A DNA stretch of 64,000 bases from Chitinophagaceae bacterium (GCA_023957125.1 JAMLHL010000016.1:46403-110402), one strand, 5' to 3'; positions 28,261 to 37,153 are shown, counted from the stretch's first letter. Translations and numbers: made by a program. Notes: generated from the sequence alone by a model not told the origin.

Positions 28261-29352
28261 TTACCGGATATAAATCTCCTTCCCTTTTATCTCGTATTTA
28301 AAATTGACCATCATCTGCAAAATCTTTAAGGCCTGTTGGATATCCACCTTATCAAAATCACCCGTCATTAAAATCGTTTTCATCTTTTCTGTTTCAAAAT
28401 AGATGTGCACATCATACCACCGTTCCATTTTAAGAGCTACCATTTCAAAAGGCTCATCCGTGAAAACCACCTTTTCTTTAACCCAGGCTGCTTCTTCCGG
28501 CATGCCCGTTTCTTTAATATCGGGCACCACTGTTTTTACTTCATAGCTGATCCCTGCAACTTTTGGACGAACCTCATCTCCATCTTTAACCAATTGATTG
28601 TTCTTCAAAGAAATCTTTTCGCTGGGCAGGAGGATCACCTTTTTTTCTTCATTCCCTTTCAAACTCACTTCCACCTTCCCTTCCACAACGGTGGTTTCAA
28701 TGTCTTCCCGCGTATCATACGCTTTCACATTAAAAACCGTACCCAACACTTTCACCATCATCCGATTGGTATTCACTAAAAAAGGATGCGCCGCATTTTT
28801 GGTTACTTCAAAAAAAGCCTCCCCGCTTAACCACACTTCCCTGTTGCCATGTCCAAAATTTTTGTTGTACCTCAACCGGCTGCCGCTGTTTAAATGAACC
28901 GTGGTACTGTCGGGCAACAACACCATTTTTCTAATCCCGTTACTGGCCACCACCACCGAGTCTCCTGTTTGCACCTCGGCCACCTCTATACCTGTTTTCT
29001 CTCCTTTATCCCAAAGCCACCACCCGGTAAACACTACCAGCGCTGCTACCGAGGCCGCCGCTAACATCCGTCTCATGGTAAAAACCTTTCCTTTAACAGG
29101 GCCGATTTCCGGAGCCTCAATATGGGTTTCTTCCCGGTATTCATTCAACTTCCCGACAATCTTCTCCCATCTTTCTTCAATACTGCGCTTATCCGCTTCG
29201 GGATTTTTTCGCCAGAAATCTTCTATCATTTTCAACTGATGGGGCGTTACCTGCCACGCCTCCAGCAATCGTTCAATTTCCGCCAACTCGTCTGCTGTGG
29301 CCTCCCTGCTCAGCTTTTTTCCTAACAAAATAAAAAACCTGGCTTCTGTCAT
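28261..29352 (-). CDS. FecR-family anti-sigma factor without an adjacent sigma gene
   Basis: 363-residue anti-sigma factor: cytoplasmic N-terminal part (1-92, including the helix LAEIERLLEAWQVTPHQLKM), one membrane helix at about 95-114 (MLAAASVAALVVFTGWWLW), a periplasmic FecR domain with VLLPDSTTVHLNSGSRLRYN and EVWLSGEAFFEV, and a C-terminal domain ending KGKEIYIR. It lies 182 bp upstream of the STN-type SusC and should sense it. The usual ECF sigma gene before FecR is absent: the next gene is leuC on the opposite strand. A lone sigma gene lies at 35923-36510. Confidence 0.94.
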   Translation of the reverse strand: MTEARFFILLGKKLSREATADELAEIERLLEAWQVTPHQLKMIEDFWRKNPEADKRSIEERWEKIVGKLNEYREETHIEAPEIGPVKGKVFTMRRMLAAASVAALVVFTGWWLWDKGEKTGIEVAEVQTGDSVVVASNGIRKMVLLPDSTTVHLNSGSRLRYNKNFGHGNREVWLSGEAFFEVTKNAAHPFLVNTNRMMVKVLGTVFNVKAYDTREDIETTVVEGKVEVSLKGNEEKKVILLPSEKISLKNNQLVKDGDEVRPKVAGISYEVKTVVPDIKETGMPEEAAWVKEKVVFTDEPFEMVALKMERWYDVHIYFETEKMKTILMTGDFDKVDIQQALKILQMMVNFKYEIKGKEIYIR

Positions 29353-29712
29353 GTTCTGTGTTATAAACTATATAGACACCGTTCAAAGAAGTATCCCCTA
29401 TATGAAATTGATTTTTTTTGCGAGGCAGCAACCGGCCCATACGCGAGCGTCAGGCACAGCATTTATAATCTATAGAATTTTTCCAGCCAAATGATCTTAC
29501 TCTGCACGGCGGCCGGATAAACCAGGAAGCAGGATCTCAGATCTGCAGGATCCATCATTTACAGGCTTAGAACAATTCTAAAGTTCACCAAATCAGCGTC
29601 TTGCGCCCCATAGCACTTTCCAGCCTTCATAGCAAATAACTCTTTTCAGCCAAATGCTTATTATCTGCCGATAATTTAAGAAATTTGCGCTTCTCTCTTT
29701 AAAATTTAAGAA
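29353..29712. other. Divergent intergenic region between FecR and leuC
   Basis: No gene or sigma-factor remnant is recognised. The word CAGCCAAATG occurs twice (about 29486 and 29652) in similar surroundings, and AATTTAAGAAAT occurs twice just before the leuC start (around 29674 and 29703). These are short direct repeats of unknown role. Promoters for both divergent genes must lie here. Confidence 0.4.
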
Positions 29713-31122
29713 ATGAGCAATATTTCCACGACATTGTTTGATAAGGTATGGAATGCCCACGCAATCAGAAAAATTGAAGACGGTCCCGATGTGCTTTTCA
29801 TTGACCGTCATTTTATTCATGAAGTAACCAGCCCCGTAGCTTTCCTGGGGTTAGAGAAACGAGGACTGAAGGTGATGTTTCCCGAAAAAACCTTTGCCAC
29901 CGCGGATCATAATACACCTACCGTCAATCAGCACCTGCCGGTACAGGATCCGCTCTCTGCCAACCAGCTAAAAGCCCTGGAATCCAATACCGGAAGGTAC
30001 GGGATATCGCACTGGGGACTGGGGAACCCTAAAAACGGGATTGTGCATGTGGTAGGCCCGGAAAATGGTATCACCCAACCGGGGATGACGATCGTGTGCG
30101 GCGATTCCCACACATCCACCCACGGCGCCTTTGGCTGTATTGCCTTTGGGATCGGCACTTCTGAAGTGGAGATGGTGCTTTCTTCCCAATGCATCATGCA
30201 GCCCAAACCCAAAAAGATGCGGATCAGTGTAAACGGGAAATTGGGGAAAGGCGTAACGCCCAAGGATGTGATCCTCTATATTATTTCAAAACTCACTGCG
30301 GCAGGCGCAACCGGTTATTTTGTGGAATACGCCGGGGAGGTGTTTGAAAAGATGAGTATGGAAGGACGGATGACGGTGTGTAATATGAGTATAGAGATGG
30401 GCGCACGCGGAGGAATGATCGCTCCCGATGAAACCACTTTTGCTTACATCAAAGGAAAAGACAGGGCGCCCGAAGGAGAAGCATGGGAGAAGGCAATGCT
30501 GTATTGGAAAACATTGAAAACCGATGAGGGAGCCGTATTCGATAAGGAATATCACTTTGACGGCGCTGGTATAGAGCCGATGATCACCTATGGAACCAAC
30601 CCCGGAATGGGAATAGGGATCACCCAACAAATTCCTTCCGCCGATGATGTGGGTGGTAATGGCGCCAGTTTTAAACGGTCTCTTAACTACATGGGCTTTC
30701 ACGAAAAAGAGAAAATGCTTGGGAAAAAAGTGGACTATGTTTTTATAGGAAGCTGTACCAATGGCCGTATAGAAGATTTCCGTTCGTTTGCTTCCCTGTT
30801 GAAGGGTAAAAAAAAGGCAGATCACATAACGGCCTGGATTGTGCCCGGTTCACACGTAGTGGAACAACAGATCAGGGAAGAAGGGATATTGGATATCCTG
30901 CTGGATGCGGGGTTTCAACTGCGGCAGCCGGGCTGCTCGGCTTGCCTGGCCATGAATGACGATAAAATCCCCGCCGGGAAGTACGCCGTAAGTACCAGTA
31001 ACCGCAATTTTGAAGGCCGGCAGGGGCCCGGATCGCGAACCATGCTTGCCAGTCCGCTGGTTGCCGCTGCCGCTGCCATTACCGGAGTAGTAACAGACCC
31101 GCGGGAATTGGTGGAGGGGTGA
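29713..31122 (+). CDS. leuC: 3-isopropylmalate dehydratase large subunit
   Basis: Isomerises 2-isopropylmalate to 3-isopropylmalate in leucine synthesis, together with the small subunit LeuD. The 469-residue length is normal. The aconitase-fold iron-sulfur ligands are visible: Cys348 in GSCTNGR, Cys408 and Cys411 in GCSACLAMN. Other family words are [29 protein letters not shown] and [10 protein letters not shown]. In this phylum leuC is normally followed by leuD and other leu/ilv genes; here it stands alone, followed by repeats and an unrelated phosphoesterase. It could be a second copy, with the main operon elsewhere, or a fragment left by rearrangement. It could in principle act on a related substrate such as methylmalate. 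Confidence 0.95.
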   Translation: MSNISTTLFDKVWNAHAIRKIEDGPDVLFIDRHFIHEVTSPVAFLGLEKRGLKVMFPEKTFATADHNTPTVNQHLPVQDPLSANQLKALESNTGRYGISHWGLGNPKNGIVHVVGPENGITQPGMTIVCGDSHTSTHGAFGCIAFGIGTSEVEMVLSSQCIMQPKPKKMRISVNGKLGKGVTPKDVILYIISKLTAAGATGYFVEYAGEVFEKMSMEGRMTVCNMSIEMGARGGMIAPDETTFAYIKGKDRAPEGEAWEKAMLYWKTLKTDEGAVFDKEYHFDGAGIEPMITYGTNPGMGIGITQQIPSADDVGGNGASFKRSLNYMGFHEKEKMLGKKVDYVFIGSCTNGRIEDFRSFASLLKGKKKADHITAWIVPGSHVVEQQIREEGILDILLDAGFQLRQPGCSACLAMNDDKIPAGKYAVSTSNRNFEGRQGPGSRTMLASPLVAAAAAITGVVTDPRELVEG

Positions 31123-31134
31123 GAGGGGGAAGGT

Positions 31135-31240
31135 GCAGGGAGCAGGTGTGAGGTTGCAGGTCTCAGGTCTCAGGTATCAGGTATCAGGCAACAGGCAACG
31201 GCCAACCTAATACCTATGACCTGATACCTAATACCCCATC
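31135..31240. repeat. Short tandem words of the caggt(a/c)tcaggt type with inverted partner
   Basis: Just after leuC the DNA repeats words such as GCAGGTCTCAGGTCTCAGG and TATCAGGTATCAGGCAACAG, followed about 30 bases later by the reverse-complementary CCTATGACCTGATACC. The two halves could pair as a long imperfect stem. The same words recur at 40875-41030 after the GH106 gene, also downstream of a gene end. Confidence 0.7.
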
Positions 31241-31355
31241 AACTCCTTTGCGTCTTTGCGTGACATTTCTCTAACGATGAGGTTTCAGCTATCAGCTATC
31301 AGTTTCAGTCGAGCCAAAAACCAAAAACAATAAACTCTCAAACTCCTAACTTCAT

Positions 31356-32267
31356 ATGGACAGGAAAAAATTTCTTTTATCGTCGTTAACTTTAATTGCA
31401 GGGGCTAAGTTGTCGTTTCCCACTCCGTCTGCCCGGATCTCGCGGTTTGGGATCGTAACGGATCTGCATTACGCGGATCGCGCCTCCTCCGGAACCCGGT
31501 ACTATCAGCAGTCGCTGCCCAAACTAACCGAATGTGTTGAATTGATGAACGAACAGAAAGTGGATTTCCTGGTTGAATTAGGGGATTTTAAAGATCAGAA
31601 CACACAACCGGATGAAAAAGAAACCCTGCATTATCTTGAAACCATAGAATCCGAATTTGGGAAATTCAAAGGTCCCCGGTATCATGTGTTGGGCAACCAC
31701 GACATGGATTCCATTTCCAAAGAGCAGTTTCTGAGCAAGATAACGAACACCGGCTTTGAAGAAGCAAAAAGCTATTACTCTTTTAATAAAGGACCTCTCC
31801 ATTTTATTATACTGGATGCCAATTACACCCGTGAGGGCAAAAGCTATAGCAAAGGTAACTATGACTGGAAAGACAGTCATATTCCGGATGAGCAATTGAA
31901 CTGGCTGAGAGATGATCTTAAAAAACATAAGCGGCCTACCGTAGTGTTTGTCCATCAGCAATTAGACAGTTCGGCTTTTGATGCGGCACATCACATTTAC
32001 TGTCCTGATAATGCAGACGAAATCAGAACCATATTGGAAGAAGCGGGTACCGTATTAGTGGTCTTCCAGGGTCATTATCACGAAGGCAGTTTCAATACCA
32101 TCAACGGTATTCCCTATTATACTTTAAAGGCAGTAATTGAGGGCGATGGCGCAGCAAACAACAGCTATGCTATTGTGGAAATAGAACAAGGTGGCAGGAC
32201 AGTCATCAAAGGATATAGGAAGGCTGTTTCGAAAGATGTTTTTTCTCCGGCACGGAAAAGAAACTGA
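31356..32267 (+). CDS. Calcineurin-like metallophosphoesterase, secreted
   Basis: 303-residue protein with an N-terminal RKKFLLSSLTLIAGA signal (single twin-basic, Tat- or Sec-like). All metallophosphoesterase motifs are present: IVTDLHYAD (first metal Asp and His), ELGDFKDQ, the GNHD motif in HVLGNHDMDS, VFVHQQLD, and GHYH near residue 239. The fold hydrolyses phosphomonoesters or diesters with two metal ions; substrate is unknown. Proteins of this type are often secreted or periplasmic in Bacteroidota. It stands alone between repeat-containing intergenic regions. Confidence 0.92.
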   Translation: MDRKKFLLSSLTLIAGAKLSFPTPSARISRFGIVTDLHYADRASSGTRYYQQSLPKLTECVELMNEQKVDFLVELGDFKDQNTQPDEKETLHYLETIESEFGKFKGPRYHVLGNHDMDSISKEQFLSKITNTGFEEAKSYYSFNKGPLHFIILDANYTREGKSYSKGNYDWKDSHIPDEQLNWLRDDLKKHKRPTVVFVHQQLDSSAFDAAHHIYCPDNADEIRTILEEAGTVLVVFQGHYHEGSFNTINGIPYYTLKAVIEGDGAANNSYAIVEIEQGGRTVIKGYRKAVSKDVFSPARKRN

Positions 32268-32299
32268 TCTTCAACATTACGGCATCCCACAACTACAAC

Positions 32300-32445
32300 A
32301 GGTAAGAAACCCGTTTTTACAATATTTTTCGAGGCCATGCCTCTCTTTACCTTCTGCCGGCTGGTGGACACCCGCCGGCAGGTACAATACCATCCCTCAG
32401 CGGAAATCAGCACGTTGTGCGTCACCCTGCCGAAACAGCCTTTAA
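32300..32445 (+). repeat. Dispersed repeat shared with 35575-35850
   Basis: The stretch gaaacccgtttttacaatat, tttttcgaggccatgcctct and ccctcagcggaaatcagc recurs almost word for word in the intergenic region at 35575-35850. It contains hairpin-forming pairs (GAGGCCATGCCTC; GCCGGC near 32355 with CCGGC near 32372). It lies between the phosphoesterase and the kinase-like gene. Confidence 0.7.
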
Positions 32446-32502
32446 GTCTAGTTAATCGTTATCTTTACTCAATATTTTAACAATGAAACCGATTACAACA
32501 AA

Positions 32503-33237
32503 ATGGATGAATTCTTCCCAGAGATTATTCGGCAATGGTTGGGTGAGCAACGAGGTTCAAGTAATGAAAATATTGACACACCAACAGAACAAGCTGCCAA
32601 TATCTGTGGAGCAAGCCAGGCGGCAAGTGCAGCGGCTAAAACAACAGAGCCTCTCAATCGTAAAGAAAGGACACAATTCAACGCTGCCGTAAGACCTCTT
32701 GAAGAAAGTGCCTTGACAACCTGGTCGCAAACCAACGGTTTGTGGATTCGTGAGCAAGATTTCAAACAACAATATTTTTCACGAAAGATCGGTGCAGGGG
32801 CAGAACAACAAGTTTATTTGCATCCAAATGGTCGTGAGGTAATAAAAGCCAACACAGGTACTTATCATGGTAACTGGTTAGAGTTCTTCAACCGATTGCT
32901 TTGTCATGCTATACTTTTTCCAGCGACAAAATATACGACCGTTGGATTTACAACTATTGAGGAAACTTTTACAATAATTATTCAGCAGCAATTTGCTTTA
33001 CTTACGGAAGGTGCGACACGTTCAACAGTTGAGCCGTATCTCAATCAACATGGCTTTAGCAGGACAAAGAATGATGATTACTACAACCCTAAGTTAGGTA
33101 TCATCCTTGAGGACTTACATGACGAGAATGTGTTTTTGTTGGAAGGACAACTACTTTTTATAGACCCCGTAATTTACTTTGAGACTGTTGACATGGCACT
33201 TGATAAAAACGTACTCTTTAGATTCCCGTTCGGTTGA
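32503..33237 (+). CDS. Orphan polyvalent-protein-type kinase domain
   Basis: 244-residue protein whose C-terminal two thirds match the 'putative polyvalent protein kinase domain' family, a protein-kinase fold known from large polyvalent proteins of phages and conjugative elements. Visible: glycine-rich turn KIGAGAEQQVYLHPNGREVI with candidate Lys115, hydrophobic core words, and IILEDLHDENVFLLEGQLLF then IDPVIYF, matching the HxDxN and DPx loop of the kinase fold (Asp207, Asn209, Asp221). The N-terminal 60 residues are low in complexity (Ala, Gln, Thr). The family is a mobile-element gene; here it stands alone with repeat DNA on one side. The substrate is unknown, and it may phosphorylate a small molecule or a host protein. 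Confidence 0.8.
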   Translation: MDEFFPEIIRQWLGEQRGSSNENIDTPTEQAANICGASQAASAAAKTTEPLNRKERTQFNAAVRPLEESALTTWSQTNGLWIREQDFKQQYFSRKIGAGAEQQVYLHPNGREVIKANTGTYHGNWLEFFNRLLCHAILFPATKYTTVGFTTIEETFTIIIQQQFALLTEGATRSTVEPYLNQHGFSRTKNDDYYNPKLGIILEDLHDENVFLLEGQLLFIDPVIYFETVDMALDKNVLFRFPFG

Positions 33238-33319
33238 ATAATTAAGGAGACATCACTCAAACACCTCCGCTGCGTTTATAAGTTTTTTGATATATCTTGC
33301 TATATAAATTATTAATCTC

Positions 33320-34765
33320 ATGCAAAAAAAAGGTAGTAAAACCCGGAGAAGTTTTATTAAGAATACCGCTCTGGGTGCGGCAGGTTTCATGATCGTGCCA
33401 CGAAATGTTTTGGGGAAAGGCTTCATTGCCCCGAGTGATAAATTGATCATCGCCGGTGTGGGCGTGGGTGGAAAAGGACGCTCAGACCTCTCTCATTTTC
33501 ATGAAAGCGGAAAAGCAGAGATCGCTTTTTTATGTGATGTAGATGACCGCATGTCGGAAGATTCGAGAAAGAGATATCCCAAGGCCAAATATTATAAAGA
33601 CTGGAGAGAATTGTTCGATAAGGAAGCCAAATCCTTTGACGCAGTTTCCGTATCCACCCCGGACCATACCCATGCGGTGGTGGCAATGGCAGCCATGCGT
33701 CGAAAAAAACACGTGTATGTGCAAAAACCATTGACACATGATATCTGGGAAGCGCGCATGCTTACGGAAGCTGCAGATAAATTTAAGGTAGTTACCCAGA
33801 TGGGCAATCAGGGGGCTTCGGGCGATGGCGTCCGCCAGATGCAGGAATGGTTTGATGCCGGGATAATAGGCGATGTTCATTCCGTATTTATCTTCACCAA
33901 CCGACCCATCTGGCCGCAGGGTATTCCCTGGCCTTCGGAAAAGCCGCCGGTTCCCGGGGAATTGAATTGGGATCTGTGGCTGGGTACCGCCCCCTATAAG
34001 GATTATGTGAATAATTTGATTCCCGGAAGCTGGAGAGGCTGGTGGGATTATGGCACCGGCGCTTTAGGCGACCTGGGATGCCATCTCATGGAAGCGCCGT
34101 TCCGGATTCTGGGGCTGGAATATGCTTTGGATGTACAGGCTTCGGTAACCAGTGTTTTTACCGCTTTTGGGCGACGTGGGTATTTCCCCGAAAGCTTTCC
34201 ACCATCCAGCCATGCTACCCTTACTTTCCCTAAAACCCCGAAGACGAAGGGGCAGGTGATCATGCACTGGATGGACGGCGGTATAAAACCCGAACGTCCG
34301 GAAGAATTAGGCGCTGATGAAGTATTTGGTGACGGAAACAGCGGCATTTTATTTGTAGGCACTAAAGGCAAAATGATGGCCAGCGAATACGCGGCTAATC
34401 CACGGCTGCTACCGCTTTCCAGGAACAGCGAAGTGAAAGTGCCCCAAACCCAACCCCGGGTTAAGGGAGGCGCAGAAGGGCATTATGCACAGTGGGTGGA
34501 AGGTTGTATTGCCGGATACGGTAATATGGAACTGAGTTCTCCGTTTAAAAAGGCCGGTCCGCTTACCGAAGCTATATTAATGGCCAATCTGGCGATAAAA
34601 GCGGCGGATACACCCAAGCCCAGAGCCAACGGAAGAGGAAACGATTACCCGGGCGCAAATATGAAGTTGTTGTGGGATTATAAAAACATGCGGGTTACTA
34701 ATTTAGAGGAAGTGAACCGTTTTGTGAAACGGGAATACCGGAAAGGCTGGACAATTGATTATTAA
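33320..34765 (+). CDS. Gfo/Idh/MocA family NAD(P)-dependent sugar oxidoreductase, Tat-exported
   Basis: 481-residue protein with a twin-arginine signal (KTRRSFIKNTALGAAGFMIV). The Rossmann start is VGVGGKGRSDLSHFHESG and the sugar-dehydrogenase motif is VYVQKPLTHDIWEARMLTEA (Lys of the EKP/QKP motif). The C-terminal alpha/beta domain includes WWDYGTGALGDLGCHLMEAP, with likely catalytic Asp and His. Exported members oxidise sugars at C3, C4 or C5 with tightly bound NAD(P). The following gene is a DUF1080 protein, a pairing seen in 3-keto-glycoside breakdown: the oxidoreductase makes the 3-keto sugar and DUF1080 splits the glycosidic bond. Confidence 0.92.
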   Translation: MQKKGSKTRRSFIKNTALGAAGFMIVPRNVLGKGFIAPSDKLIIAGVGVGGKGRSDLSHFHESGKAEIAFLCDVDDRMSEDSRKRYPKAKYYKDWRELFDKEAKSFDAVSVSTPDHTHAVVAMAAMRRKKHVYVQKPLTHDIWEARMLTEAADKFKVVTQMGNQGASGDGVRQMQEWFDAGIIGDVHSVFIFTNRPIWPQGIPWPSEKPPVPGELNWDLWLGTAPYKDYVNNLIPGSWRGWWDYGTGALGDLGCHLMEAPFRILGLEYALDVQASVTSVFTAFGRRGYFPESFPPSSHATLTFPKTPKTKGQVIMHWMDGGIKPERPEELGADEVFGDGNSGILFVGTKGKMMASEYAANPRLLPLSRNSEVKVPQTQPRVKGGAEGHYAQWVEGCIAGYGNMELSSPFKKAGPLTEAILMANLAIKAADTPKPRANGRGNDYPGANMKLLWDYKNMRVTNLEEVNRFVKREYRKGWTIDY

Positions 34766-34772
34766 TTTTTTG

Positions 34773-34801
34773 ACGGCCGCGGATTTTTTTGCGGCCGTTT
34801 T
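34773..34801 (+). terminator. Intrinsic terminator after the Gfo/Idh gene
   Basis: Stem ACGGCCGC (34773-34780) pairs with GCGGCCGT (34791-34798) over a ten-base loop and is followed by a short T run. It lies 8 bases after the oxidoreductase stop codon and before the DUF1080 gene, so the two may be transcribed in part separately. Confidence 0.75.
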
Positions 34802-34827
34802 CTTACCTTTCAAACAAATTTTTAAAA

Positions 34828-35478
34828 GTGAAAAAAGCAATCTTCTTTCTCGCAGCAACATTAATGATTGTTGCCTGCAGCAGCCAGTCCAAAATTAAAA
34901 GCAGCAGTAAAAGCAGCGGAAAATGGATCAGCCTCTTTGATGGGAAAACATTGAATGGATGGAAAGAGAGCGAAGGACCTTCTTTCAGTATTGAAGATGG
35001 AGCGATTAAAGTGGCTGGTAAACGATCTCATCTTTATTATGACGGACCGGTAAACAACCATGATTTCAAAAATTTTGAACTGAAGTTGCAGGTGATGACC
35101 CGTCCGGGCGCCAATTCCGGCGTATATTTTCATACGAAATTTCAGCAAAGAGGTTTCCCCGACGATGGTTTTGAAGTGCAGGTAAATAATTCGCATACCG
35201 ACTGGAAAAGAACTGCCGGTCTTTACGATATCAAAGACACTTCAGCTACTTTTGTTAAAGACAACGAATGGTTTGAACTATACATTAAAGTGGTGGGAAA
35301 ACATGTTATCACCAAAATCAATGGGCAAACCATTATTGACTGGACAGAGCCTGAGGGGGCGGCAGCTCCCAAAGGACATCCCGGCCGGGTAATTTCCGAT
35401 GGTACTTTTGCCCTTCAGGCGCACGACCCCAAAAGCGTTATCTTTTATAAAGATATTATGGTGAAGCCGCTTCCGTAA
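34828..35478 (+). CDS. DUF1080 (3-keto-disaccharide hydrolase/lyase-type) lipoprotein
   Basis: About 216 residues. I chose GTG at 34828, which gives a lipoprotein signal KKAIFFLAATLMIVACSS; an upstream frame to 34789 starts inside the terminator and is unlikely. DUF1080 (concanavalin-like beta-jelly-roll) features: GKWISLFDGKTLNGWKESEG at the front, a Tyr/His-rich middle (PGANSGVYFHTKFQQRG, DDGFEVQVNNSH), and FALQAHDPKSVIFYKDI at the end. The family acts on 3-keto-glycosides by beta-elimination or hydrolysis. It follows the Gfo/Idh oxidoreductase, which would supply the keto sugar. Confidence 0.9.
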   Translation: MKKAIFFLAATLMIVACSSQSKIKSSSKSSGKWISLFDGKTLNGWKESEGPSFSIEDGAIKVAGKRSHLYYDGPVNNHDFKNFELKLQVMTRPGANSGVYFHTKFQQRGFPDDGFEVQVNNSHTDWKRTAGLYDIKDTSATFVKDNEWFELYIKVVGKHVITKINGQTIIDWTEPEGAAAPKGHPGRVISDGTFALQAHDPKSVIFYKDIMVKPLP

Positions 35479-35922
35479 TTCCGCGGGGCGCATTTCAAAT
35501 GGGTGGGGCAGTTGGCAACAGTAACATAATGAACCGAGCCTACGGCTCTCACGAAGTCTTTCCTGTTTTCAAACGGGTCGAAACCCGTTCTTACAATATT
35601 TTTCGAGGCTACGCCTCTCTTTAAGGTCTTGCTTAGCCTCCTCCTCAGCGGAAATCAGCGCGATCCGCGGGAGACTTTTGGATAGCCTCAAATTGGAAGA
35701 CACCTGCCCGCAGGGCAATATACCATCCCTCAGCGGAAATCAGCGAGATCTGCGGGAGACTTTTGGATAGCCTCAAATTGGAAGACACCCGCCCGTAGCG
35801 CAATATACCATCCCTCAGCGGAAATCAGCGAGATCTGCGGGAGACTCTCCTTCTCAGCCGGTATAATTTAATTAAAAAATTAACCGTAACTTCATTACAG
35901 GAACAGGCCTAAACTATCTGTA
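35479..35922. repeat. Intergenic repeat block with an 85-bp tandem unit
   Basis: The word CCTCAGCGGAAATCAGCG starts at 35643, 35728 and 35813, an 85-bp period over about 2.5 copies; the unit also contains GATAGCCTCAAATTGGAAGA and a small palindrome GCCCGCAGGGC (in one copy changed to GCCCGTAGCGC). Upstream is the segment shared with 32300-32445 (hairpin GAGGCTACGCCTC at about 35606). No gene is seen. The lone sigma gene starts at 35923, 80 bases after the array. Confidence 0.8.
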
Positions 35923-36510
35923 ATGACCGGAAAAGAGATATTTGCCCTTCAGGAACAGGTCGCTTTGTTTGGTGATCAGTCTGCCTTCAAACAATTGTTC
36001 GGGCATTTCTATACCGGACTTTTCCAGTTTGCCATGTCTATTGTTAAAGAGAAGGAAGTAGCTGAGGAATTGGTAGAAGATTTGTTTGTGGTTATCTGGA
36101 ATAAGCGTTCTACCATTACTCAGATCACCAATTTTAAGGTCTATCTCTATGTTGCCATACGAAATCGCTGCCTCAATGTTGTTAATCGGAAGATGAATAC
36201 ACGGGTTGTTGGTCTGGAACAGGCCGATATAAAGTGTAACGTATCCGTTCCCAATCCGGAAGATATATTGATTGCTTCGGATTTGCTCCGCAGGGTCAAT
36301 AAAGCGGTTCAGGCGCTTCCACCGAAATGCCGGATGGTATATAAGCTTGTTAAAGAAGACGGTCTTAGTTATAAAGAAGCGGCTGAAGTGTTGGATATTT
36401 CCCCTAAGACAGTGGAGCATCATATTGCAACGGCAGTCAGGAAGATTGCCGCGGCGCTCAATATTAATTTTGCCACATGGCAGGAGTTTTCTTCGTCTTC
36501 CCGGCTTTGA
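35923..36510 (+). CDS. ECF RNA polymerase sigma factor without adjacent FecR
   Basis: 195-residue sigma factor. Region 2 is at about 18-85 (SAFKQLFGHFYTGLFQFAMS, EELVEDLFVVIWNKR) and region 4 at about 130-180 (LPPKCRMVYKLVKEDGLSYK then EAAEVLDISPKTVEHHIATA). No FecR, SusC or other target gene follows; the next genes are a repeat-embedded nuclease and then GH106. It may be the missing partner of the FecR at 28261-29352, which lacks a sigma gene, or it may act alone on distant promoters. Confidence 0.94.
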   Translation: MTGKEIFALQEQVALFGDQSAFKQLFGHFYTGLFQFAMSIVKEKEVAEELVEDLFVVIWNKRSTITQITNFKVYLYVAIRNRCLNVVNRKMNTRVVGLEQADIKCNVSVPNPEDILIASDLLRRVNKAVQALPPKCRMVYKLVKEDGLSYKEAAEVLDISPKTVEHHIATAVRKIAAALNINFATWQEFSSSSRL

Positions 36511-36541
36511 GGAGTCTGTTCTGTTCGCCACGCCTCCGCTT

Positions 36542-36742
36542 GTCACTCCGAGCTACGAGGAGTCTGGCTAACGCCATAGTGGAAACAGATGCCTCAATAC
36601 TCCGGCATGACCGGCAGGGGTGCATTGGTTAGACTTGAGTGCAATAGTCCCATCGTCATTCCTCGGTTTGTCACTCCGAGCTACGAGGAGTCTGACAAAC
36701 GCCTTAGTGGAAACAGATGCCTTGAATCTTCGGTATGACCGG
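36542..36742. repeat. 128-bp tandem repeat, left arm
   Basis: Copies start at 36542 and 36670 with the word GTCACTCCGAGCTACGAGGA, which holds the short stem ACTCC/GGAGT. Each unit continues through GTGGAAACAGATGCCT and CGGCATGACCGGC, then GGGGTGCATTGGTTAGACTT. The second copy is interrupted by the leader of the GIY-YIG gene. Confidence 0.85.
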
Positions 36743-36805
36743 CTAACATCGTGAGTATTGGTCTTTCATGAAAACTGGTTATCTTCATAAGGCTAACCGA
36801 CTATT

Positions 36806-37153
36806 ATGAATTATCATCGCTGTTATTACATCTACATTCTAACCAACTACAACAGAACTGTACTTTATACCGGAGTAACCAACGATCTGCCGCAAAGAAT
36901 TGTTGAGCATTATCTCTCACGCGGTGACCCTAAAACATTCACCGGTAGGTATAATGTTTTTTATCTTTTGTACTTTGAAGAATTCAGGTATATATTGGAT
37001 GCAATCGCAAGAGAAAAGGAAATAAAGGGATGGAGCAGAAAAAAGAAGTTGGCATTGGTCTTACCGTTCAATCCTGATATGAAGTTCCTCAACACGGAAC
37101 TGTTTGACGAATGGCCACCAAAAGACATGTTTCATAGAAAAGACTTAAGATAG
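36806..37153 (+). CDS. GIY-YIG nuclease family protein inside a repeat array
   Basis: 115-residue single-domain GIY-YIG endonuclease. The signature is CYYIYILTNYNRTVLYTGVT (the YIY...YTG form of the GIY-YIG core, residues 6-25), followed by the conserved Arg in LPQRIVEHYLSRGD, and Glu in AIAREKEIKGWSRKKKLALV. The family cuts DNA via one metal ion; small stand-alone members are frequent in Bacteroidota and have no known function. The gene and its flanks interrupt a 128-bp tandem repeat, with two units on the left and about two and a half on the right. By analogy with RAYT and REP sequences, the nuclease could be involved in keeping or spreading the repeat. Confidence 0.9.
   Translation: MNYHRCYYIYILTNYNRTVLYTGVTNDLPQRIVEHYLSRGDPKTFTGRYNVFYLLYFEEFRYILDAIAREKEIKGWSRKKKLALVLPFNPDMKFLNTELFDEWPPKDMFHRKDLR

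Noticed and set aside
32483..32692. Alternative frame MKPITTKWMN overlapping the kinase-like gene
   Set aside because: The frame from 32503 carries the family motifs over its full length; the alternative has none.
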